Part shown: positions 35,501-43,088 of the stretch, piece by piece
How positions within the stretch are numbered: position 1 is the first letter of the stretch
How the letters are laid out: each line of letters begins with the position of its first letter
NCBI GenBank assembly: GCA_000226015.1
Contig: JH152867.1
Location: 62,629 to 105,716 of the forward strand
Direction: 5' to 3'
DNA from: Mnemiopsis leidyi
Taxonomy: Eukaryota > Ctenophora > Tentaculata > Lobata > Bolinopsidae
Length of the DNA: 43,088 nt
Made by a program: the position numbers and the translations under genes
Notes under the pieces: model-generated
Told to the model about the DNA's origin: nothing
The model's input: the letters and a program-made list of their open reading frames with translations, nothing else
Databases searched by the model: none

Positions 35501-38279
35501 CCTCGGTGAAGCTTGCTGGACCGCTAATCAGGGTGCTTTCTAGTGACGGAGAATCAGTGGATACTGGAGCTCAGAGTGTCAATGTGCCGGCTGGTAGCTC
35601 AGTTCAGGCCATCAAGGGAGACTGGACCTGCTCCGGCAACTAAACTCACGAGGATATTTTTCTAAAATGTGATTGTCGAAAATGCTAACTGCAAACTTTT
35701 GTCGAAATATTTATTTTTACTTGTATAAATATACAAAAAAAATTACCGAACCAAAATCAAGAATAACAACTTAACAATCTCAATCCTTTCATAGTTCCGT
35801 CAACGTTATAAAGGCTGCTACGTTGTTGGACAGGTTTAGGCAGTCCGCTGCACGCCTGATTTTATTTAAGTTGTCCTTGTCGACGCGATGGTTTCAGTCG
35901 TTGAAGCAGAGCGGGGAGCTCAGATTCTCTTTGGTTTGTACTTTTCTTCTGTATCCATGGAGACGTTTGAAGAGGAGTCTGTCTGCGAGTCCTTCACGAG
36001 CTGCTTAGTCTTCTTGTCTCTGATAGAGGGTATAGTTTTGTCCCATTTGTTTAGTAGGAAGTCCTGATCTTCTTCCATGACAAGGGAGGACGTACGACGG
36101 GATTCGACTGTAATGTTGAATTGAAGATCTAGAGATTTCAGGAAGTCAGCTTCTTTCTTCATGAAAGTCGCTGTGTCTCGTCGTAAGAGAGAGGGGTCTT
36201 GTTCATCTTCTTGTAGCTGTCGTGAACGGAGGTGATTTGTTTTAAGAAACGGCTGGGATCCTTCAGGATATCCCCGTAGCGTACTCCCAGACCTTTACCA
36301 GCTCGTATCTCACTGTGATAGCGGCAGCTGATAGGTTCGACCCTCCTGGAGCGTGTTCAACTTCGAACATAAATCTTCGAAGAACAATGCCGTTTGTGGG
36401 AAGTCTGGAATTGGGTAGCTTGTCGAGAAGTGTGGAGATCCAGAGGAGTTCTCTTCGTGGAAGTTTTCCTTTAATCATCCCGGTAGAGATTAATGTACAA
36501 GAAAAGGAAAAATTGATCAATAATTTCGAAGGGAAGTTTCTCTGCTTATAGTCATTAGTGAATTAGCACAATTACAGTCTTTAGACGCAATTATGGTTAA
36601 TTGGTACAATACTACAAGACTTGATACAGATTAACAAGGCATTATTGGCAATATCATGTGATACCAAATGACACAACTTGATTTGTAAAATCAGCGAAAT
36701 GTCAAATGATCGTTTTGGTCTTAGAAGAGCAGATTGAGACTTGAACTTGTGTGTTAGTCGAGCGTGCCACACTCAAATTTCTGTCTATATTTGAGTAGAT
36801 TCCTCTCAGAACTTTAAACCACTTCCTTAACGCCAACAACGGCGAGCGATCTTGACATTTTTACCTCATAAAATCATATGAAAAAATATGGGCTTGGCCG
36901 GAGTCGGATCTCCCCGGTTAGGGACTTGAAATTTTTCGGTTACTAGGCCAAGGGAGCAACAGAAAAGCTTTTGCCGATAATCATTTGAGCAACTTTCGTT
37001 TTTCTAAACCTACTTCAACTAGTGTAACAACCTCTCAACTTCCCAGGCTCTATCTGACGTGACAGAACACTACCGGAGTCTGTACCACAAACTATCAGAT
37101 TCGGACGAAACAGAAGTCACCACCTCCCACCCCAGCTCTGACAACAAGTTCCAGAGTGGGTCTTCCTTCCTGGACTTCAAACGTTCTGTCACGGTTACCT
37201 TCAACCCGGACGTTTTACGAGAGATCAGGTCACCTTCTCAGTCACCAGACAGAACCGGTGGCACGGAGACAGTAGAACATTGCGATGAAATCAGATCAGA
37301 CGAGACAATGTCACGTGATGTGGAACCGCGTGAGGAGACAATGTCACCTGGTGCCAGTATCCGATCACCTTCTTTATCTCCTCCTCCTTCAGAAAGCAGT
37401 TCCCCCGGTACGTGAAAAAAAGTCGTTTGTTAAGTTTATCGACATTTTGTCATTAGTTAAGTCTTTCGACAGTGTGCCGTTAGTCAAGTTTATAGACAGC
37501 TAACTGAGTGCAGTTCAACAGATCACTGGTATTTCAAAGTCGGTTTTTCGTGAGACACAGATTGTACTTGGACCACTTTAGTAATTAACATCTATGATAA
37601 TAATAACGTAAACAATGAGCATGATTAACTTTAAGGGCGATTAAAAAGGTCGACCTTACGCAGAAAACGTTGATACCAGCTCGAAAGGTTGAATTTTTTA
37701 ACCCCCTTCAATTAACGTGTACAATTCATCAAGCTTGTCGACTCCTCTATTTTGCTCCATGGAAGCAAATGACGATTTAAATAAATTGCGATTCTGGCAA
37801 TCTGAAATACATTTAACCGCAGCCAAGATACCGCCAGTAAACAAGAAACATAAACCTCCCCCTGGACTCCTGGGTTGGGCTCACATTACTCCTGGTCACA
37901 GGAAATTCAAGTAAGTTGTTACATAGCCAGCAATTGAAATAGTTAACTTTATTGAATAACAGATAGTCAGTTATTGAAATTATTAGTCATTGAATACCCT
38001 AAATAGTCAGTCTTTAACTAAAGTTTATAGTTCACATTACATGTAATCAGCCGCTGAATAAATTCCAAACTATCTGAACTAGTCGACCTTTCAACATACA
38101 AAATACCATAAGTTTGGCTAGATCCTAATTATGGTATTTCAACATACAAAATACCATAAGTTTGGCTAGATCCTAATTTCATTATTTTTAGATACACAAA
38201 GAACTGCATAACAACACGGCACTGCAAGCAAGTTTTCCTGCGAGGTGACAACGTTGTCTTGGTACGCTTAGTAGAGTAG
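23543..38279 (+). CDS. LSM11: PHD finger-LSM11 giant protein (U7 snRNP Sm-like core)
   Basis: Eleven exons with matching phases: 23543-23603, 24969-25162, 25302-25701, 25840-25928, 26052-26476, 26627-26765, 26943-32910, 34351-34490, 37047-37411, 37734-37910 and 38192-38279, about 2681 residues. Residues 371-414 form a complete C4HC3 PHD finger (CFCKGGEYGLMIQCENC, then SEWYHDEC and ICSVC). It has the Met and Trp of H3K4me3-type cages. The 5.97-kb exon is mostly Ser/Thr/Pro-rich and disordered. Its end has FDALAVLNTRERNLRIP, resembling the FLASH-binding N-terminus of LSM11, and VLDIMT leading into the Sm1 motif (VTVVTRTFKGVRGECTGYLV, exon 8, continued by ALSDVTEHYR). Sm2 (QVFLRGDNVVLVRLVE-stop) is in the last exon, as in human FIRGENVLLVHL. 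LSM11 replaces an Sm protein in U7 snRNP for histone pre-mRNA cleavage. Exon 1 and the fusion need transcript proof; an internal promoter for a short LSM11 is possible. Confidence 0.8.
23604..24968 (+). other. First intron of the PHD-LSM11 gene
   Basis: A 1.36-kb putative intron. Between about 24090 and 24540 there is a less AT-rich stretch with a TATATAA at about 24167. It has no recognised coding sequence and could hold an internal promoter or a non-coding transcript. If exon 1 is wrong, translation would start at the ATG at 24971 and this would be promoter sequence. Confidence 0.4.
25020..25160 (+). repeat. Ser/Asp-rich low-complexity coding run
   Basis: AGC/AGT and GAC codons repeat through exon 2 of the PHD-LSM11 gene, encoding a run of Ser, Asp, Gly and Glu (for example SSDSNSSDSDSSDSGSSDSE). 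It reads as an acidic, casein kinase 2-type phosphorylation tract. Confidence 0.85.
25401..25580 (+). repeat. Coding minisatellite, 6 x 30 bp
   Basis: Six in-frame 30-base units encode PDS(T/I)ATGGKV. Units 2-6 look identical at DNA level; the first differs by Thr for Ile. Residues 119-178 of the PHD-LSM11 model. The near-perfect identity points to recent expansion. Confidence 0.95.
29715..30000 (+). repeat. 52-residue tandem duplication in the giant exon
   Basis: Two diverged copies, 156 bases apart, encode DISKLLSSKENIDGYSPAGT and DIAKLLSSEEKMEDYSPAGT, both followed by IHSTQI..TPLSA.VVR. The duplication is in frame. Related LLSS motifs occur elsewhere in the same exon (VNMLLSSEE, ISNLLSSSQ, LRQMLSSKS). 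Confidence 0.85.
32911..34350 (+). other. Intron between giant exon and Sm1 exon
   Basis: A 1.44-kb intron with donor ACTA-gtgagt and acceptor atactttcag. It contains a perfect 26-base palindrome (33851-33876) and a short duplication (ggtacacata, about 33947-33960). No gene recognised. Confidence 0.55.
33851..33876. repeat. Perfect 26-bp palindrome
   Basis: The sequence GTTATTCAATAAC is followed directly by its own reverse complement, with no spacer. It is AT-rich and may be a binding site or a replication-generated inverted repeat. Confidence 0.9.
34846..34852 (+). promoter_or_regulatory. TATA box of the nested crystallin gene
   Basis: TTATATAG lies about 75 bases before the crystallin ATG at 34921. 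That leaves room for a start site near 34877 and a 5' UTR of about 45 bases. The context suits a strongly expressed single-exon gene. Confidence 0.55.
34921..35643 (+). CDS. Secreted two-domain beta/gamma-crystallin-like protein
   Basis: 240 residues in a single exon. An N-terminal signal peptide (MFKLLLVAALFSAASS) is followed by two tandem units of about 92 residues. Each unit has two Greek-key signatures: a weak one in WDNDMSRF or WNNNLSRF, and the canonical calcium site NDKVSS, fitting the (N/D)(N/D)xx(S/T)S rule of beta/gamma-crystallins. Both units share GETWEFY, GEPL and TGPLDWTRVDQ. A 40-residue tail ends GDWTCSGN. Its codon use is GC-rich compared with its surroundings. It lies in the same orientation inside the intron between the Sm1 exon and the next LSM11 exon. 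It probably acts as an extracellular calcium-binding structural or defence protein; the exact role is unknown. Confidence 0.85.
   Translation: MFKLLLVAALFSAASSTLSIGKHYTDTQGGDRTVDINVNTNLAELGGWDNDMSRFMIDGEETWEFYNTNDFSGEPLWVSTGPLDWTRVDQLGLGSGVNDKVSSVRMSGSLYIGLHYTDSQGGDKVLEINGPQNLKANPGWNNNLSRFKIPGGETWEFYDNDDYAGEPLFTKTGPLDWTRVDQIGLGSGVNDKVSSVKLAGPLIRVLSSDGESVDTGAQSVNVPAGSSVQAIKGDWTCSGN
35920..36520 (-). pseudogene. Decayed repeat-borne ORF, unnamed metazoan family
   Basis: On the minus strand, 36520-36263 encodes LPTNGIVLRRFMFEVEHAPG and SAAAITVRYELVKVWE. A shifted frame continues YGDILKDPSRFLKQI and YKKMNKTPLSYDETQRL, and a third frame from 36162 gives MKKEADFLKSLDLQFNI and VMEEDQDFLLNKW. Together these resemble a widespread multi-copy animal ORF with the pattern PTNR.VLRRFF... 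and KK.ADFL..LD.LFDI, which I know only as uncharacterised. Two frameshifts show it is broken. It lies within an intron of the LSM11 gene, after the crystallin gene. Confidence 0.5.
36521..37046 (+). other. Rest of the crystallin-containing intron
   Basis: No gene seen. At 36893-36952 a 60-base segment is bounded by CTTGGCC and GGCCAAG inverted ends and could form a hairpin or be a tRNA-derived relic. The acceptor of LSM11 exon 9 (cttcccag) closes the region. Confidence 0.4.
38090..38178 (+). repeat. 41-bp tandem duplication beside the last LSM11 acceptor
   Basis: TTCAACATACAAAATACCAT through GATCCTAATT occurs at 38090-38130 and 38138-38178, identical by eye. The second copy ends 13 bases before the acceptor at 38191, so it contains the likely branch-point region (TCCTAAT). 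Confidence 0.9.
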
Positions 38280-39737
38280 AAGATATAAAAGTCAGGAGGA
38301 CAATTATTCCGGAAACCAAAAGTAAATAGTAAAATAGACATTGCACCTGTGTCAAGATACTTCGTCACCGTTGTATATGGTTTATTGATGTCTGAAGAAA
38401 GAACGTTTGAACCTCACACTACAGGACTGTTTGTTGATATATTCAATGTTGCTAGTTACAAAACATACCAACGTGTTAACTCTTCACTCTACCAACGTGT
38501 TAACTCTCCACTCTATTGACTTGAGCTATTAAGTATGTATGCAGTATCACGATATCGTTTAAAACGAAACAAAAACTTTTTACGGTCCAATAGATGCTTT
38601 TACAATTTTTAAGAACTAATTGTCACAAGCCGCTTGAATTATCATCAGATTAAATAGCGGACTCTAATATTATTATGGTAGTTTGTTCAAATTCTCTAAT
38701 CATTAGTTTTCATTTTATTTGTTGAGCCAATAAATTTTCTTTACAATGTTAATTGTTAACCTTTTAATCATCCATTGAAGCTTTTTTAGTTCTGAATATT
38801 TCAGTATTTTATGCAATATTTGTACTTGTTAAGCTTCTTATTAGACTTAAATTAATTATTATGTGTTGTTTATATTCAAACCAATCATTAAATGATGTTA
38901 AAAGTAAAAGTACGTACAACAAACTTTAATCTCATTTACAAAATTGCTCATGCTGTGCCCGCTCATGCACAAATGAATAAACTTTAATTATAGAGCGAAT
39001 AAAGTAAAAGGTCTATAAATCACTGAACGCTTCAAGTGTACATTCTATAGACTAAAAGCGTATAAGCAGATACATTTATTCCCTGCTATTTTGTTCACTG
39101 TTGAGAATGTTGAATTTTTGTACACGTTCTACAAAGATTAAGTAAAAGATTGGTGTCCATTAAAGAAGATTTGTAGCAATGAAAAGCTAAACTTAGAATT
39201 CTTTTCGAAAATGATTTGGATGCCCGTGTTATATCGCACATGTGCGGATAAGATATGATTACAAAATGAAATGGAGAATCTTTGTCCATGCCATAAAAGT
39301 AGCACAGTGCCGTAGACTCAGTCAGATACTCACTTAAAAAATAATCATTAAAATTTAAAATATCAAGTATTGTAAATAATTATCTGTTCCGAATATAACA
39401 AACTTTAGAATTTACACCTCATCATATCACTACATTAGCACTAGAAATTATAAACTTACAACATTTTCGATATTTCTTTCATATCTCATTCGAGTATTCT
39501 TTTAAACACCGTCTCTCAGTTAAGAAAATAAGCACTTTAAGTGCTACTTTGAACTTGTACTCGTAGGTCCGCTCTTTCATCTCGAGTCGTTAATTTATTC
39601 TAACTCCCTGAAGTTCACGCATGTCAAGCAAACAAGCAAAAATACATTTGATCACTCATGAATTCATTGAGAACAGCACGAAATAGACATTCAAGTATAA
39701 AAAGCTTGAGGATTTTGAGATAAAAATGACAGTAAAC
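38280..39737. other. Convergent intergenic region LSM11/calpain
   Basis: AT-rich, about 1.46 kb. It contains a 24-base tandem duplication (38467-38514) and, on the minus strand, AATAAA at 39599-39594, about 140 bases beyond the calpain stop. No additional calpain exon (EF-hand or C2) was found here. Confidence 0.5.
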
Positions 39738-42590
39738 TCACTGGACATGAGCCTCGTCCTCAGTGAAGATCTTGAGAAGGAATTCCCCAGGAACATCGGG
39801 GTCGAATGTAGAGGGAATTACCACGTACGTTCCTATCTCCAGCTGGAACTTTCCGTAAATCTGAAACGCCAATTTAGTTTAAAACAGAGTGGGCCTCTCA
39901 AACATTATGTGTACAGTGTCCCTAAGTTTTTGTTTCATGTCCTTTCATCCTATTTCATTATTACAGGACTGCATGTGTCAGTGTAATTGCATTGTTATGA
40001 CATAATGTCTGTGTTAGAACAACAGTTCTTGATAAGAATTAAAAGTCTTGTCAATATTGAGTGTACCTGTCGAGTATCAGTGTACTTTGTCTTAGCAGCA
40101 GTTCCTAGAGTACCTCTCTTTGAGACAAGTTTGCTGGTATTGTCATCTGGCACCTGTTAGGGTGACAGTAATTCGATTGAATTTGAATATACGAACTTAA
40201 GTTTTACATCGCCACTAGAACTTCCATCATCATCATTGAAAGTGTCGTATAAGCTGTACTTCTAATTTAGTCTTACCTTGAAAACCCTGTACCCTATAGT
40301 CAGGTTACTCCTATCTTCTATCCTCAAATCTTTCTGCTCCAGGACAATCTGCACTGTCTCATCATCCTCCTCCAATATCTTGAACTGAACTTGCGGGTTG
40401 GTGAAGTAGGATTTAGGGTTATTGGCGCACCCTCCGGCGGTAGATCCCACCTCCCACGACGACTTGATTGTCTTTAACCACCACTAAAAACGGAATGGGA
40501 GTTAATGAGATGAAATGCGCCTTCTTAATTTTGCATGTCTCGGCCGAATTTATTCGTTTGGAATTGCAATCCTTGTTGGGTGTATAGACAATATAGACAT
40601 GATCGAGTTAACTTTTGTTTTGTATTTGATTCAGATTTTAGGATTTAGGATTTAGGATCTTGTCCCCTACCCTTTTCCTGATTAAGCTTATGTCTGTGTT
40701 GATGACCCGGCAAATCGTCACATTGTCGAAGTTGGCTAAAACGTCATCGTATTCCATCCAGAATTCTCCGTCGTCTTCGTTTGTAAAATCTAGTTCTTCC
40801 TTCTTCGAGGCAGAAATTTCCGCCCACTTTGGATCGCTGCACAAAGTTTGGTTCTCAGTTCAATTTCAAATCATTAATAATCAGTAAATTTCAAATTTCT
40901 AAAGAAATTCACTCATAAGTTAATTCAAATAGTTGAATCAGGCTAAAAAACATACTCATCGTTCCATTTTCCTTTCCACTCGGTGTCTCCCCAAGGGTTT
41001 CTGATTTTCAGAAGTTTGTGCTTGTCACCCATACCCAGAAAACCTAATGATAACTGAAAAACGAGATAAAGATTAGATTTAACAGATCTTTTAAGTTAAG
41101 TCAATCTCGAGTACACAGTAAAAAAACAGCAAACATGTACAAGCATCTTGTAGTTGTACATTGTATCAATACTCGACCTAACCTCATAGCACCTAATGAT
41201 GGTGTAAGCATGTCCGACAATCAGACCGTTATCTCTTTTAGACTCCATCCCTTCCCCGGCCTGCACCACCATGCTAGCGTTCACCAGCGAGTCTCTGGTC
41301 AGAGCTTTCTGGAGGTCTTTGAAGAGTTTCGACCGGGCTGTCTCGTCGTCGTGGATGTTGTTCTTGACGAAGTCAACGTACTGACTGAAATACACCTCAT
41401 AAGTCGAACACAAACCTGAATATTTCCAGAGTATAAACGGAATGTCGTAATCTAACAATCAAAAATAACATGTAAATATCTTGTAAAGCTTAAAACACGA
41501 TCTTTAGATTATCTTTCGCTGATTTGAAACTTCGTAGGTGGTACTAGATAATCAAGCTAGGTTTTCACAGACGCGTACTACAGATATACTTATACGGTAA
41601 AAGTTACCTTACTCCGCCAGTTAGATCAGACAGAGCGTCTGCTGAAGACCCCGCATCTAGAGCCTCGTAACTTCCTGCCAGCCTGGAGATAGAGATTTGG
41701 ATTAAACATGCTCGGTAAAGGTAGTACTTTTCATTCACCTTACTATCTGAGGGTCCATATAAAGACGTAGGTTATCTGGTTCTATTTGGAATTATGTAAA
41801 TACTGGTTGATCGATGGCAGACGGCAGTACTGACTTTGAATTGAGTTCAAAATTCTACTATGCTGTAAAAGAGACCTGCTTTGAATTCAGTTCAAAATCT
41901 CTCTAGAAAAATAAAAAATCTCCACTTAGATCTCACTTTGCATAAGCTTTTTCAAGGAAAGCACACCAAAACTCGTTAGGATCCTTGCTGTGCATGAAGG
42001 CGAGTTTGCCGTTCCTAGTCGGCAGATAGTCGTCTACCACGACCTCTGTCCACTGTCCAAACCGGTAGAACCTGAAGAGGAGTATACCTGCGTAGTCCTC
42101 CGTGTTTAACTCTTGTTTCTCTTGGTCAGGTATCACCTGGGTAATACTAATATTAGTCAAGGTAGACAACTAAGTATAGTAGTCTCAAGTTCAAGTGTTT
42201 GACTGAGACAAGGTTAAACCTAGTTTAAGACTTAGGGTCAGACTTAGGACGAGAGTGTGAGACTAGCACTAAAAGAGCTATGATGGGAGGAACAGCGTTA
42301 TATTTTGTAGGATTTTGTGAGTAAAGAGCAGTTATGTTGCAAATAAGAAGTAAGGGGTTTGATGAGATAACAGTGAATCAGACTCCAGCTAAGAAATGTG
42401 AGGCCCTAGCTTCAAATTTAAGCAATCGAAGTTATATGTTATCCCGTAGATTTCCCACCTTCTTGACGAGTTTCTCGTGGAGAGCGAAGCAGGCTACAGA
42501 AGCTACAAACCAACAGTTACCGATACCACCTTGCTTGACGTCATCCTCACAGTGTCCCCCGACAAACAACATGGCTTCAGGACTGATCTC
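39738..42590 (-). CDS. Calpain cysteine protease, 5' part outside window
   Basis: Calcium-dependent intracellular protease. Minus-strand exons, with agreeing phases: 42590-42459, around 42138-41937, 41682-41613, 41395-41183, 41053-40956, 40836-40671, 40483-40277, 40153-40067 and 39860-39738. PC1 has the catalytic Cys in [12 protein letters not shown], then [29 protein letters not shown] and DLTGG. PC2 has the catalytic His in GLIVGHAYT and the Asn in [14 protein letters not shown]. The CBSW domain (III) has [40 protein letters not shown] and [17 protein letters not shown]. The usual GDCW is GNCW here. No PEF EF-hands follow, and a poly(A) signal lies just downstream. A donor-like GTGAGT overlaps the stop, so a further exon is not wholly excluded. 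The subtype is undetermined. Confidence 0.88.
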
Positions 42591-42736
42591 CTGCCGGAAC
42601 ACACGTTGAAGTTGGAAATAGAATCGTTAGTAGCACTGTCAGGATTATAATGATGTTAAAACCGGAGGTCCTTTTGTAAGCGTCACCAGCTTTTGTATTT
42701 TTAAGAAACTTTCTCTTTCTATTATTTATTCTTGCA

Positions 42737-43088
42737 GCTCCTACAATTAAGCTCTACTTACTCCTACAATTAAGCTCTACTTACTCTAACAATTAAGCTA
42801 TACTTACTCCTACAATTAAGCTCTACTTACTCCTACAATTAAGCTATACTTACTCCTACAATTAAGCTCTACTTACTCCTACAATTAAGCTCTACTTACT
42901 CCTACAATTAAGCTCTACTTACTCCTACAATTAAGCTCTACTTACTCCTACAATTAAGCTCTACTTACTCCAACAATTAAGCTCTACTTACTCCTACAAT
43001 TAAGCTCTACTTACTCCTACAATTAAGCTCTACTTACTCCTTCAATTAAGCTCTACTTACTCCTACAATTAAGCTCTACTTACTCCTA
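42737..43088. repeat. 23-bp minisatellite, about 15 copies, calpain intron
   Basis: Unit CTCCTACAATTAAGCTCTACTTA repeated with few changes (CTCTAAC, CTCCAAC, CTCCTTC, GCTATAC variants) and running off the window edge. It lies in sequence upstream of calpain exon 42590, so within an intron of that minus-strand gene. On the minus strand most units contain GGAGTAAGTAG, including the 5' splice-site hexamer GTAAGT. Confidence 0.95.

Noticed and set aside
36893-36952. Possible tRNA gene with A- and B-box-like sequence
   Set aside because: Only 60 bases between the terminal inverted ends, and no anticodon or D arm could be folded. Kept only as a possible tRNA-derived relic.
38129-38368. Minus-strand open frame of 79 codons downstream of the calpain
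   Set aside because: It overlaps the last LSM11 exon in antisense and shows no EF-hand or C2 pattern.
42733-43088. CRISPR-like array
   Set aside because: Head-to-tail 23-bp units without distinct spacers, in an animal intron. It is a minisatellite.

Overview
The window is nuclear DNA from an animal. Genes have GT-AG introns, intergenic DNA is AT-rich and full of decayed transposons, and the proteins belong to metazoan families: TRPC channel, Mediator MED20, the mitochondrial calcium uniporter regulator EMRE, LACTB2, collagen galactosyltransferase, RWDD3, U7 snRNP LSM11, a beta/gamma-crystallin and a calpain. Small introns, LINE relics and a secreted crystallin suggest an invertebrate, perhaps a cnidarian or another early-branching lineage, but the species cannot be fixed from the sequence. 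Exon boundaries below were placed by hand from splice consensus, reading phase and remembered family conservation.

Layout. 1-3.2 kb: repeats and a broken LINE (zinc finger plus endonuclease). 3.57-5.82 kb (-): a three-exon TRPC-like channel. 5.9-13.1 kb: a transposon graveyard holding one long inverted-repeat family, a GCAGTATCC-ended family with ACTGGTT subterminal motifs, a fold-back MITE, a 99-bp pogo-like MITE and a LINE reverse transcriptase tail. 13.1-23.4 kb: a compact head-to-tail plus-strand run of MED20, SMDT1/EMRE, LACTB2 (with a 162-base assembly gap), COLGALT and RWDD3. 23.5-38.3 kb: one apparent 11-exon gene that joins an N-terminal PHD finger and a giant, mostly disordered exon to a C-terminal LSM11, whose bipartite Sm fold is split over the last exons. 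A TATA-bearing, single-exon beta/gamma-crystallin gene and a decayed minus-strand ORF lie inside its introns. 39.7-42.6 kb (-): a calpain ending after the CBSW domain, with its 5' part beyond the window. The window ends in a 23-bp minisatellite in the calpain upstream intron.

Most notable points. (1) The phase-compatible PHD-LSM11 gene would put a histone-tail reader on the U7 snRNP protein that processes histone mRNA. (2) A 34-bp tandem array in LACTB2 multiplies a complete 3' splice site seven times, and only the last copy is productive. (3) The calpain-intron minisatellite carries a GTAAGT 5' splice-site hexamer in nearly every unit on the sense strand.

Functionally, EMRE and LACTB2 are neighbouring mitochondrial genes, COLGALT modifies collagen in the ER, MED20 serves transcription and LSM11 serves histone mRNA 3' processing. 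I see no operon logic beyond close same-strand packing.
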